Source: Verrucomicrobiota bacterium | GTDB lineage: Bacteria > Verrucomicrobiota > Kiritimatiellia > SS1-B-03-39 > UBA6053 | DNA: 64,000 nucleotides | Assembly (NCBI GenBank): GCA_020831625.1 | Contig: JAFIGD010000006.1 | Span: forward strand, 1 to 64,000 | Direction: 5' to 3' | In this document: positions 9,051 through 17,308 of the stretch, piece by piece | Position numbering within the stretch: the first letter of the stretch is position 1 | How the letters are laid out: each line of letters starts with the position of its first letter | Position numbers and translations under genes: made by a program | The notes under the pieces: generated by a model | What the model saw: the letters and a program-made list of their open reading frames with translations, nothing else | Database searches by the model: none | Told to the model about the DNA's origin: nothing

Positions 9051-9859
9051 CCGTAAAACAGTTTGGTGAGAATGAACCCGGTGATGAGAATCACCAGGAA
9101 GGAGGTGACCACGGTCTGACGCGTGGCCCGGCCCACGCCCACCGCGCCGCCGGTGGTGGCGAAACCGGTATGGCACGCCACGGTGCAAATAATCGCCCCG
9201 AAGCAAAACGCCTTGAACAGCCCCGTATAAAGATCCTTCACATCCGCATACTGCACCGCGTTGTCCAAATACGCCTGCGGATCAATTCCAAGCTGGGTGA
9301 ACCCGATGATCGCCCCGCCGGCCACCGCCAGCACATCGGTGTATAAGGTCAGCAGCGGCATCATTACCAGGAGAGCCACCAGCCGAGGCATCACCAGATA
9401 TCGAATCGGGTCAATCGACATAATCTCCAGCGCCGCGATCTCCTCGCTCACAGTCATGGTCCCCAACTGCGCGGAGATACTGGACCCCACGGACGCCGCG
9501 ATGATCAAACCGGTCATAAACGGCCCCATTTCCCGAAGCATCACCACCGTCACCGCGCCGCCCACCTGCACCTCCTGACCGAACCGGGCCAGCTCCATTC
9601 CCGTCTGCACCGCGAAAATCATCCCCGTGAACAGCGCCACCACACTCAGCACCGGCAGACTTTTGATCCCGGTGAAAAAAAGCTGATAAACCACTTCGGC
9701 CCGGTTTCGTTTCCCGAACATCAGCGGAATATACAGGATCGCTTTGAGCGTCATCAGCACCGCCTGACCCACCTGTTGCATGAAAAACAGACCGTTATAG
9801 CCCCAGCGGGCGAACAGGCTGTTGCAGGTTGGACATTGATAAGGTTCGCGGGTAATCAT
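9047..9859 (-). CDS. mlaE: MlaE-like ABC transporter permease
   Basis: Integral membrane permease of 270 residues, MlaE family. It contains the conserved GMIFAVQTGMELARFGQE region, GPFMTGLIIAASVGSSISAQ and the EEIAALEIMSIDPIRYLVMP segment. The first 25 residues include a CPTC pair not usual in E. coli MlaE, perhaps a short cytoplasmic metal-binding or redox-sensitive extension. It overlaps the upstream W/F-P repeat gene by 4 nt, an unusual partner for an mla operon. Confidence 0.94.
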   Translation of the reverse strand: MITREPYQCPTCNSLFARWGYNGLFFMQQVGQAVLMTLKAILYIPLMFGKRNRAEVVYQLFFTGIKSLPVLSVVALFTGMIFAVQTGMELARFGQEVQVGGAVTVVMLREMGPFMTGLIIAASVGSSISAQLGTMTVSEEIAALEIMSIDPIRYLVMPRLVALLVMMPLLTLYTDVLAVAGGAIIGFTQLGIDPQAYLDNAVQYADVKDLYTGLFKAFCFGAIICTVACHTGFATTGGAVGVGRATRQTVVTSFLVILITGFILTKLFYG

Positions 9860-11289
9860 AATTCCTCAGTGCTCCTACCACCAAAGCGGAGAAAATACAG
9901 CAACCGCAATTGATTATTTCCCGGTTCACGCCGCCAGCCCAGCAGCCCTTTCAGCAGATTCACCTCCCGCTCCCCGTCTCCGCTTTCAACACTCATCAAG
10001 GGAAACAGACTCCGGTACCGGTAGTCCTCGCGCTTCAGAGACCGATAAAATCCCCACAGAATTTCCGTGTCCACGGCCTCCCCCACCTGCTCCCGGCGGT
10101 AGAGATGCCAAAACGGAGCCCAGTTGCGTTCAATCGGTCCGTCCCGGAAAGGATTGAGGTCCGGAAACACCGTCCGGCGCGCGGGACCCTCGCGGTGATA
10201 AGAATGTGAAAACAGCGGCCAGACTTTCTTGTAATCCCGAAGCGTCTCCCCGGTTTCAGAATCCGCCTCGTGAAAGGACTGATAAACGGGAACCACAAAC
10301 GTTCGGGTCTTATCCGTGTACCCTCCCCGGTGGGTTTCATGCGACCCGATCGGCCACAGGAAAAAATCCCGGCGGGTGTCCCCAATGGTTTTGCGGCCGT
10401 AAAGGGGCCACAAATAAAATTTATCGGTCGCTCCCTTACTCACCTGTACAAACGGCCAGGGGCCGAAAAGCCGGTTTTTCTCCTCTCCGACATGATACCT
10501 GAAAAACGGCGGTAAAATCCACCAGCTTTCCTGGTCCGGCGTTTCAAGATGTCCGGTGATCGGAAACAGAATCCAGCCGCGGCCCTCCATTCGGGGATGC
10601 GTGTATTCGACAGACGTCCAAAAAGGCCAGAGAATGAATTCTTTGCGCCCGAGCCCCTCCCGCTCACTGTATCCGTAAAACGGAAACACCCGCCCCCGCC
10701 GGACCGCATCCCCCTCGGTTCTTGAAAAGACCGGCCATACCCAGCTCTCCGCCTCCACATCCCGCACGCGGCTGCGGACATAGAGCGGAAAGAGCGTGAA
10801 CGAGATCTCGTCCCACAACAAAAACTCATGAAGACTGCCCCCGAACGGAAACACCGCCAAATACGTCTCTCCGTGCTTGTCGCGCCCCTGAAAATACACC
10901 GGGAACACCCAAACACGGTATCGGGAGCCCGGATCATTCACATCCCGGTTGAGTCCGAACGCGACCAGAAACCGCCACACATGCTGCTCCTCCCGAAAAG
11001 ACTGTTTCGCCACCGGCCAGAGAATTTCCCGCCGGTGAACCTCATCCCCCGCATGATTCCAGGAGGCCAGCAAAGGACGCAACGCCCCGAAATGCCACCC
11101 CTCCGGCGTCTCGATCCGCTCATAAACCGGCCCCGCGATTTTTTGCCGGTCATTCTCATGCACATCCGTCCAGCGACCATAGAACGGCCCCCAGTCTGAT
11201 CGCATCGGCGGGGACGCCTGCACGAGCGTCGCGCAAACCCCGGCAAAAAGGATCAACCGAAAAAAACACAGACGCGGCAAACCGATCAC
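9856..11289 (-). CDS. Uncharacterised secreted protein with repeated (V/I/L)-(W/F)-P-aromatic motifs
   Basis: Protein of 477 residues with a probable signal peptide (hydrophobic stretch ending near VQASPP). The rest contains at least 15 short motifs such as ILWPV, VFPVYF, VFPFGG, LFPLYV, VWPVFS, LWPFWT, LWPLYG and LWPIGS, spaced roughly 15-30 residues apart and separated by charged turns. This suggests a regular beta-repeat or beta-barrel-like structure in the envelope. I do not recognise the family. The GTG at 11289 overlaps the glmM stop (GTGA); a TTG at 11280 with better spacing from GGGAGG is an alternative start. Its 4-nt couplings to glmM and to mlaE suggest that it works with the Mla transporter, possibly as an envelope partner. 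No MlaA, MlaB or MlaC lies in the operon. Confidence 0.72.
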   Translation of the reverse strand: MIGLPRLCFFRLILFAGVCATLVQASPPMRSDWGPFYGRWTDVHENDRQKIAGPVYERIETPEGWHFGALRPLLASWNHAGDEVHRREILWPVAKQSFREEQHVWRFLVAFGLNRDVNDPGSRYRVWVFPVYFQGRDKHGETYLAVFPFGGSLHEFLLWDEISFTLFPLYVRSRVRDVEAESWVWPVFSRTEGDAVRRGRVFPFYGYSEREGLGRKEFILWPFWTSVEYTHPRMEGRGWILFPITGHLETPDQESWWILPPFFRYHVGEEKNRLFGPWPFVQVSKGATDKFYLWPLYGRKTIGDTRRDFFLWPIGSHETHRGGYTDKTRTFVVPVYQSFHEADSETGETLRDYKKVWPLFSHSYHREGPARRTVFPDLNPFRDGPIERNWAPFWHLYRREQVGEAVDTEILWGFYRSLKREDYRYRSLFPLMSVESGDGEREVNLLKGLLGWRREPGNNQLRLLYFLRFGGRSTEEL

Positions 11290-12650
11290 ATCCCTCCCAA
11301 AGCGACACTCACGGTTTTCGCCAGTGAATTGGCCAGACTTTCGGTCACAGCCGCATCCGGCCCCTCCACCATCACCCGGCACATCGACTGCGTGCCGCTG
11401 TAGCGGATCAAAATACGCCCGTTGCCCCGCAAAGTTTTTTCCGCCGCCGAGATCGCCTCCTGTATCGACTTCACCTCTTCAATCGGAGGCTTGTCGGTCA
11501 CCGCCACATTGATCAGTTTTTGCGGATACAGCTGCATCACCTGGGAGAGTTCCGAGAGTTTTTTCTTTTCCGCCTGCATCACCCACAACAACTGCAGCGC
11601 GGCGATAATGCCGTCACCGGTCGTATGAATATTTTTACAGATAATATGCCCGCTGGGTTCGCCGCCAAGCACGCCCCCCTTTTCCAACATTCCCTGCAAC
11701 ACATACCGGTCCCCCACCTGGGTCATGGTGTGCTCAATGCACAGCGACTCCATACATTTCACAAATCCGAAGTTGCTCATCACCGTCGTCACCACATGAT
11801 TGTTCGGGAGAGCCCCGTTTTGCTTCATGTGCCGGGCCAGAATCGCGATAATGTGGTCTCCGGTCAGTTCCTCGCCCTTTTCGTCCACGGCGATGATCCG
11901 GTCGCCGTCCCCGTCAAACGCCAGCCCCAAATCGGCCCGGGTCTCCCGAACCTTGCGAATCAGATCATCCGTGTGCTGCGAACCGCAGTTGTCATTGATG
12001 TTCAAACCGTTCGGCTGATTGTGAATCGCCACGACCTCCGCGCCCAGCTCATCAAAAATGATCGGCGCAATCTTATACGTCGCCCCGTTGGCGCAATCCA
12101 AAACAATGCGCAGGCCCTCCAGCGAAAGCGTGTTCGGAAAACTTTTTTTACAGAAAACAATATAACGCCCGATCGCGTCATCAATGCGCTTGGCGCGGCC
12201 GACCTCGTTCGAAACCGGCCGAAGGTTTTTGATGCGCCCGGACGTGATGATATCCTCGATTTCATCCTCCACCTCGTCCGGCAGCTTCATGCCGTCATGG
12301 GAAAAAATCTTAATCCCGTTGTCCTCAAACGGGTTGTGAGACGCCGAAATCACCAGGCCCGCGTCGGCCCGCATGCTGATCGTGGAGAACGCGATCCCCG
12401 GGGTCGGAATCGGACCCAGCAGAAACACATCCACCCCCATGGAACAAATGCCCGCCGACAGCGCGTTCTCCAGCATATAGCCGCTCACCCGGGTGTCTTT
12501 GCCGATCACAATCCGGCGCCTGCGCCCCGGACAATGCGCGCGCTTGCACACAAACGCGGTCGCCCGCCCGATTTCCAGCACGCTTTCCGCAGTCATTAAA
12601 CCGGTGTTCGCGACACCGCGCACACCATCAGTTCCAAACATTCTCGCCAT
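11286..12650 (-). CDS. glmM: Phosphoglucosamine mutase
   Basis: Converts glucosamine-6-phosphate to glucosamine-1-phosphate for peptidoglycan and LPS precursor synthesis. The 454-residue protein begins MARMFGTDGVRG. It contains the phosphoserine loop VISASHNPFED (catalytic Ser about 104), the metal-binding loop LAFDGDGDRIIAVDE, the sugar-binding loop GGEPSGHI and the C-terminal phosphate-binding segment RYSGTQSMCRVMVEG. The start at 12650 has GGAGAAATCTC before the ATG. It sits 24 bp after the beta-helix protein and overlaps the next gene by 4 nt. Confidence 0.96.
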   Translation of the reverse strand: MARMFGTDGVRGVANTGLMTAESVLEIGRATAFVCKRAHCPGRRRRIVIGKDTRVSGYMLENALSAGICSMGVDVFLLGPIPTPGIAFSTISMRADAGLVISASHNPFEDNGIKIFSHDGMKLPDEVEDEIEDIITSGRIKNLRPVSNEVGRAKRIDDAIGRYIVFCKKSFPNTLSLEGLRIVLDCANGATYKIAPIIFDELGAEVVAIHNQPNGLNINDNCGSQHTDDLIRKVRETRADLGLAFDGDGDRIIAVDEKGEELTGDHIIAILARHMKQNGALPNNHVVTTVMSNFGFVKCMESLCIEHTMTQVGDRYVLQGMLEKGGVLGGEPSGHIICKNIHTTGDGIIAALQLLWVMQAEKKKLSELSQVMQLYPQKLINVAVTDKPPIEEVKSIQEAISAAEKTLRGNGRILIRYSGTQSMCRVMVEGPDAAVTESLANSLAKTVSVALGGM

Positions 12651-12674
12651 GAGATTTCTCCGGGGGGGCTTCAA

Positions 12675-13880
12675 TTATACGAACGGTTTGAACAGACAAA
12701 CCACCGCCTCTACATGCGCGTTTAAACGCGAAAACACAAGGTTTTTCTCGGACGCATCCAGACGGTGCACCGCGTCGGGAACCGACGAATTCCCGTCTCC
12801 GGGGCGCTCCGCCAGGGCCCGCAGCGCCTCATCCGTCTCCGGGGCCGCAAGCACATCCCGCACCCGCCGTTCATGCTGCTGCCAGTGCGCCTGGATCAAG
12901 GGCCCTTCCCCGCCGGACGCCGTGAGCAGCCCGATCCATTTCCCCATCTGACGCAACCGCTCCTCTTTGGCCGACGCAATCACTCCCAGCGCGCCCTCAC
13001 AGCAGCGGGCGCGATAGGGATCATCCTCCATCCGCGCCTGCCGGAAACTCCGGTACCAAAGCTCCAGCGCATGCAAATTCCCCAGAAACCGGACATTTGC
13101 ACGCAGCTTCTTGATCGGATCGCGAATCCGCCCCGGCGTGTAAGCCTGATGCCGGAATCCGCCGTCATCCGCGGACCGGTACAAATGCCCCGCCTCGCTC
13201 ATATCCTCCCGCAAAACCCCGCCGGCCGCGAGAATCGTGCCGAACTCCGCCGTACAGGGCCCCACCACCCCCCCCTGACCTCCCAGAAAAATCGGCGGCT
13301 GATCCAACAGCACCCCCCGGGGCACGTCCCCGAAAAGCGAGGCTGTCGCCTTGTCCGCGTGAGGCGTGAAATTAAAGTGAATAAACGAAGATCCCACCTC
13401 ACTGTGATCTTTGCGGCTCGTCCCTCCCGCCATCAGCACATCGCAAAAATTAACCAGACTGCCCAGGGTCACAAACGGAAACAAGATCGTTTGTTTCAGC
13501 CCGACCGTATGGGCGATTCCGGCCTCCTCCTCCAGCAGACAGCCCGGACGGACATGCGCGCCCGAACCGCATGAACTCTCGTCCAGGAAAACCGACCCCG
13601 TGAAAAAGCCCCCTTTCAGGGCAACCTCGTGTCCCAGTTGGCAATCCACGACCGTGGCCGGGGTTTCGCCCCCGATCACACAGCCCGGCCCGATGGAAAG
13701 GTCCGGTCCCTCCAGCCTTGTGCCCGGATGCAACACCACGCCCGGCGCGATCCGTTCCACATTCACATCCTCGTCCACAAACACCGACGCGGGCTGCGGC
13801 ATCAGCACCCCGCGCCTTAACAGCTTGATTATTTTTGCATCGTCGTCGAGCGGAAAGGAAGGCGGCAGTGGAATGTCCAT
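12675..13880 (-). CDS. Left-handed beta-helix protein related to UDP-GlcNAc pyrophosphorylase
   Basis: Protein of 401 residues. Residues 40 to about 270 carry hexapeptide-like repeats (VERIAPGVVLHPGTRLEGPD, then LSIGPGCVIGGETPATVVD) of a left-handed beta-helix similar to the C-terminal domain of GlmU. The last 130 residues are helical. No N-terminal nucleotidyltransferase domain is present, so it cannot by itself be a full GlmU; it could be an acetyltransferase-type or scaffold protein. Being first in the operon with glmM supports a role in amino-sugar nucleotide synthesis. Start ATG 13880 (MDIPLPPSF). Confidence 0.75.
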   Translation of the reverse strand: MDIPLPPSFPLDDDAKIIKLLRRGVLMPQPASVFVDEDVNVERIAPGVVLHPGTRLEGPDLSIGPGCVIGGETPATVVDCQLGHEVALKGGFFTGSVFLDESSCGSGAHVRPGCLLEEEAGIAHTVGLKQTILFPFVTLGSLVNFCDVLMAGGTSRKDHSEVGSSFIHFNFTPHADKATASLFGDVPRGVLLDQPPIFLGGQGGVVGPCTAEFGTILAAGGVLREDMSEAGHLYRSADDGGFRHQAYTPGRIRDPIKKLRANVRFLGNLHALELWYRSFRQARMEDDPYRARCCEGALGVIASAKEERLRQMGKWIGLLTASGGEGPLIQAHWQQHERRVRDVLAAPETDEALRALAERPGDGNSSVPDAVHRLDASEKNLVFSRLNAHVEAVVCLFKPFV

Positions 13881-13919
13881 GCCATACAGTCTGTGCTTTT
13901 TCCGGGAAAAGGTCAAGAG

Positions 13920-13953
13920 AAGAGAAAAGGCCCCTTTCAACACGAAAGGGGCC
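13920..13953 (-). terminator. Rho-independent terminator of the redoxin gene
   Basis: Perfect 10-bp stem GGCCCCTTTC / GAAAGGGGCC (13929-13938 and 13944-13953) with loop AACAC. On the minus strand the stem is followed by TTTTCTCTTCT. It lies 27 bp after the redoxin stop codon. Confidence 0.85.
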
Positions 13954-13979
13954 TGATTCACTTCGGAAAAGAGTCCGAA

Positions 13980-14576
13980 TTAATTGTATTTCACCGAGCA
14001 GCCGTAGGGCTGGGTCTGCGCGACCGGAACGGGCTCGCCCGCCAGCAGCGCGGCGACCGCTTCCCGCACGTAATTGCGGGCCTCGGGAATATCCGCGGGA
14101 TTTGTGGAACGAACACTGTCAATCGCACCCTGATAGGCGATGTTGCCTTCCGTATCGATGACAAACATGTGCGGTGTCGTGCGGGCGCCAAAAGCGCGGC
14201 CCACGGTGCCGTCTTCATCAATCAGCACCGCATGGGCATTGATTTCTTTTTCTTCGATGGTGCTCAGCTGGTCCTCCGCCGACTTCCACCCCTGGGTGCC
14301 GGGAGCCGAAGAACAGATACTCAGCCAGATCACGCCCTTTTCAGCCATTTCGGCCTGAAGCGCCTGCATGTGGCCGTCGCGGTAAAATTTCACCACAAAC
14401 GGACATCCGTGGTTCACCCATTCAAGCACCACAATCTTGCCCTCAAAATCGGACAGCGAATGCTCGTTGCCATGACCGTCGGGAAGCGTGAACGCCGGAG
14501 CCGCATCGGCATGCGCGGTCGCGATACCGAGCGAAAGGCCGGCCACTGCAAGGATTTGCATTAATTTCTTCTTCAT
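13980..14576 (-). CDS. Secreted thioredoxin-like redoxin (AhpC/TSA superfamily)
   Basis: Protein of 198 residues with a signal peptide (hydrophobic core IATAHADA near residue 20). The thioredoxin-fold part includes FTLPDGHGNEHSLSDFEGK, then VVLEWVNHGCPFVVKFY with a single active-site-type Cys (about C58), and ARTTPHMFVIDTEG with the cis-Pro. The second cysteine of a CxxC is absent, typical of this GCPFV group. It lies 52 bp downstream of the DsbD-like reductase on the same strand and probably receives electrons from it in the periplasm. Confidence 0.85.
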   Translation of the reverse strand: MKKKLMQILAVAGLSLGIATAHADAAPAFTLPDGHGNEHSLSDFEGKIVVLEWVNHGCPFVVKFYRDGHMQALQAEMAEKGVIWLSICSSAPGTQGWKSAEDQLSTIEEKEINAHAVLIDEDGTVGRAFGARTTPHMFVIDTEGNIAYQGAIDSVRSTNPADIPEARNYVREAVAALLAGEPVPVAQTQPYGCSVKYN

Positions 14577-14628
14577 TGTTATTTCTCCATTCTGTTTCGG
14601 GTTGACTCAGCCATCGTTTCCAACGGCA

Positions 14629-16836
14629 TCACAAAGTGTCCAGGGCTTCAAAAATAATCCCCGGACTTAACTGCTCCGGCAGGATTTTTGTGTCCCCGCC
14701 GGACGCATACAGCAAATACACCGGAACCCCTCTCCGCCCGTATCGCGCCAGAAAGTCGCCAATCACATCATCCCGTGCGGTCCAGTCCGCCCGGAGCGTG
14801 ACCACGCCGTGATCCTGAAAAGCCTGCATCACGTCATCGCGGTGAAGCGTAGTGAACTTGTTGATTTTACATATTGTGCACCACTCCGCCGTAAAGTCAA
14901 TGAACACGCGCTGATTCTCGGCAAGAAGTTGCTCCAGCCGCTCCGGCGTGAACGGCTGATAATGCAGAGGAACCCCTTCCGCCAGAAGCTCTTCCGCCAA
15001 TTCCGGCGTCACGTCCATCCAGCGCACCGGTTCCCCCGCCTCAATCCGCGCCCGCAGGCTGTCCGAAAGCTCCGAGGCCGGCGCGTGATACCCGAAAGCG
15101 ATCCAGCCCGACAGAATCAGCAGCAAAACCGTCATCCCTTTGGCAATCTTTTGCACCCCCTGCCTGCGATGGGTCGCGCCCCAGGTTCCCAGAACCCAGG
15201 CCGCAAAGGCGATCATCATCATCGCACCAATCACCCTCACCATCACCGCGCCAGGCACCAGACTGTTGAGCACATACAGCATCACCCAAAGGAAAAGCAC
15301 CATCAGGAACGCCGAACCCTGCTTGAACGTCACCATCCACATCCCCGGCGGCGGCAGTTTTTCGATCAGTTTAGGACTGAACGCCAGCAAAACATACGGC
15401 GAGGCGATCCCGATGCCCATCGCCGTGAAGGCCAGGAAACCCACAAACACCGTCTGCGTCAGCATCCAGCCGATCATCGCCGCCATAAACGGACCCGTGC
15501 AGGGCGTCGCGATCACCGTCAGCAACACCCCCTGGAAAAAGGAGCCCGCATACCCTTTCTTTTGGGTCAGATCACCGCCCACCGTCGTCAAAGAACTCCC
15601 CATTTCAAATACCCCGAACAGATTCATCGTGAACAGGGTCAGCACTAAGAGCAATGCGATAACCACCCGCGGATCCTGGAACTGCGCGCCCCAGGCCGCG
15701 CCCAGCGCCCCGACGATCGCGCCGAGAATCCACAGCGACACCAGAATCCCGCCCGCAAACACCAGCGCGTGAATCTTCACGCTCTTGGAATCCCCCTGGG
15801 CCTGCTCAACAAATCCGGAGATTTTCAAACCCAGCACCGGGAAAATACACGGAAGCAAATTCAGCATAATCCCCGCGACAAACGCGCCCGCCAACGCGCC
15901 CACCAGCCCCCGGGCCTCCGGTTCGCCGCCGGAAACAATCCCGGAAGCACCGCGTCCCGATTCAGCGCGGGCGTCGACTTTGAACGCCCGGCCGTCTATA
16001 TCATCCCCGAATCCCTCATCATGAACCAACACGCCCCGCAAACGCTCCGGAACCGAATCCCCCTGCAGAGTGCCGTGAATCATCACCCCGTCCCCGCTCA
16101 CCTCCACCCGGAATCCGTCCAGCAAAACCCAGGTCATTTCATCCAGCGGGAAAAAAGACAGATCGCCCGGCGGAAGTTCAACACCCGCCGGATGCGTCAC
16201 CTTCAACGCGACCTCCCGGCCGGAAACGGAATAGGTCGCCTCCCATCCCTCGAACGCGCGCGGAAGATCCCGCCGGACCGCCTCAAACCGCGGATCCCGC
16301 TCGCCGGGCTCCCCGGCGGTGAGGGTAATTGAAGCCTCGCCGGAACCCGGCAGACAAATATCTTTACACTCCAGCCAGTCCGCTGTCGCCGAAATCGTCA
16401 GCGTCTCGCCCGTGCGCAGGTTGGACGGCGTCCGCACCGGAATCAGCAGAATCACCTCGTCCTTGTACCCGAAGGAAACAATAAAATCGCCCTCCACAAA
16501 CTGAACCGGCGCGGGCCATTCAATTTCTCCGATCTCGACACCGTCCGGCGTCTCCCATCGAAACGAGGTCGGCATCCCGGAATCCCCCGGATGTTCCCAG
16601 TAAATATGCCAGTCGGGACGCATCTCAAACCGGGCACCCAGCCAAACCGTCTCCCCCGGCTCAAAGATTTCCCGCTCCGCAATCAGCGAAAACGTGGTGT
16701 TGTGCTCATCCTCCGGCTCCGGTTCTACCGACACCGTATCCGCGCGGGAAAGCGGATTCGAAACAAACTGCGCCGGCAATGCGGGCGCAATAAACAACCA
16801 AAACAACGACAAACTGAGGATTTTCGAATAAATCAT
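14629..16836 (-). CDS. DsbD/ScsB-like thiol:disulfide interchange protein
   Basis: Inner-membrane electron-transfer protein of 735 residues. It has a signal peptide, an N-terminal periplasmic DsbD-alpha/ScsB-like immunoglobulin-type domain (to about 290) and a cysteine-bearing membrane domain (LLPCIFPVLGLKISGFVEQA and VIATPCTGPF, about eight helices). The C-terminal thioredoxin domain carries EWCTICK (Cys about 653 and 656). It would move reducing power from cytoplasmic thioredoxin to periplasmic targets such as the adjacent redoxin. Start ATG 16836. Confidence 0.92.
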   Translation of the reverse strand: MIYSKILSLSLFWLFIAPALPAQFVSNPLSRADTVSVEPEPEDEHNTTFSLIAEREIFEPGETVWLGARFEMRPDWHIYWEHPGDSGMPTSFRWETPDGVEIGEIEWPAPVQFVEGDFIVSFGYKDEVILLIPVRTPSNLRTGETLTISATADWLECKDICLPGSGEASITLTAGEPGERDPRFEAVRRDLPRAFEGWEATYSVSGREVALKVTHPAGVELPPGDLSFFPLDEMTWVLLDGFRVEVSGDGVMIHGTLQGDSVPERLRGVLVHDEGFGDDIDGRAFKVDARAESGRGASGIVSGGEPEARGLVGALAGAFVAGIMLNLLPCIFPVLGLKISGFVEQAQGDSKSVKIHALVFAGGILVSLWILGAIVGALGAAWGAQFQDPRVVIALLLVLTLFTMNLFGVFEMGSSLTTVGGDLTQKKGYAGSFFQGVLLTVIATPCTGPFMAAMIGWMLTQTVFVGFLAFTAMGIGIASPYVLLAFSPKLIEKLPPPGMWMVTFKQGSAFLMVLFLWVMLYVLNSLVPGAVMVRVIGAMMMIAFAAWVLGTWGATHRRQGVQKIAKGMTVLLLILSGWIAFGYHAPASELSDSLRARIEAGEPVRWMDVTPELAEELLAEGVPLHYQPFTPERLEQLLAENQRVFIDFTAEWCTICKINKFTTLHRDDVMQAFQDHGVVTLRADWTARDDVIGDFLARYGRRGVPVYLLYASGGDTKILPEQLSPGIIFEALDTL

Positions 16837-16889
16837 AGATAACCATAAGACGGAAAAGACGGAAGATCATTACAAAAAACAAAGTATCC

Positions 16890-16918
16890 TTGACAAACCC
16901 GTGATTTCCACTAGCTCT
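16890..16918 (+). promoter_or_regulatory. Possible rpsU promoter
   Basis: A consensus -35-like TTGACA at 16890-16895 is followed after 16-17 bp by a poor -10 (TAGCTC/AGCTCT). It lies about 60 bp upstream of the rpsU ribosome-binding site GAGAGGGGGTG. The weak -10 makes this tentative. Confidence 0.35.
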
Positions 16919-16973
16919 GCGCCCCCACCAATTTATAAATCTTTACCGAACATGAGAGGGGGTGAATACGTTC

Positions 16974-17174
16974 ATGAGTACCGAAGTTAAACTGAAAAAA
17001 GGCGAATCTGTCGACCGCGCAATGCGTCGGTTGAAAAAGAAACTCGACAAGGAAGGCACCTTGCGCGAACTGCGCAACCGTTCCCACTACGAAAAACCCT
17101 CTGAAAAGAAACGGCGCAAACAGGCCCGCGCCCGCAGCCGGACCTTCCGCCCCATTACCGGACCGTCCTACTGA
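16974..17174 (+). CDS. rpsU: 30S ribosomal protein S21
   Basis: Small basic ribosomal protein of 66 residues: VKLKKGESVDRAMRRLKKKL near the start and a strongly basic C-terminal tail (KKRRKQARARSRTFRP). A GTG at 16962 would add four residues, but it sits directly on the Shine-Dalgarno-like AGGGGG, so the ATG at 16974 is the likely start. It is monocistronic and followed by a strong terminator. Confidence 0.93.
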   Translation: MSTEVKLKKGESVDRAMRRLKKKLDKEGTLRELRNRSHYEKPSEKKRRKQARARSRTFRPITGPSY

Positions 17175-17189
17175 CAGGACCCTCCGCAT

Positions 17190-17222
17190 AAAAAACGCCC
17201 GGCATGACCGGGCGTTTTTTTT
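17190..17222 (+). terminator. Rho-independent terminator after rpsU
   Basis: Twelve-base-pair stem AAAAACGCCCGG / CCGGGCGTTTTT (17191-17202, 17208-17219) with a 5-nt loop and a run of eight T (17215-17222). The A-rich left arm gives it a T-run in the other direction as well, so it could also serve the convergent cysK transcript. Confidence 0.92.
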
Positions 17223-17268
17223 GGGGCTGAATGAGCAGCGAATTTTGATGAAACAAAAATAGAACAAC

Positions 17269-17300
17269 TCCGTGTCTATCCGTGTTCATCCGTGGTTCAG
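17269..17300. repeat. Decamer repeat TCCGTGTTCA, three units
   Basis: Three consecutive 10-bp units (CTCCGTGTCT, ATCCGTGTTC, ATCCGTGGTT) lie in the gap between the rpsU terminator and the cysK stop. The same family occurs at 19697-19775, 29307-29336, 31535-31566 and 35343-35380. Confidence 0.8.
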
Positions 17301-17308
17301 CTCCATCT

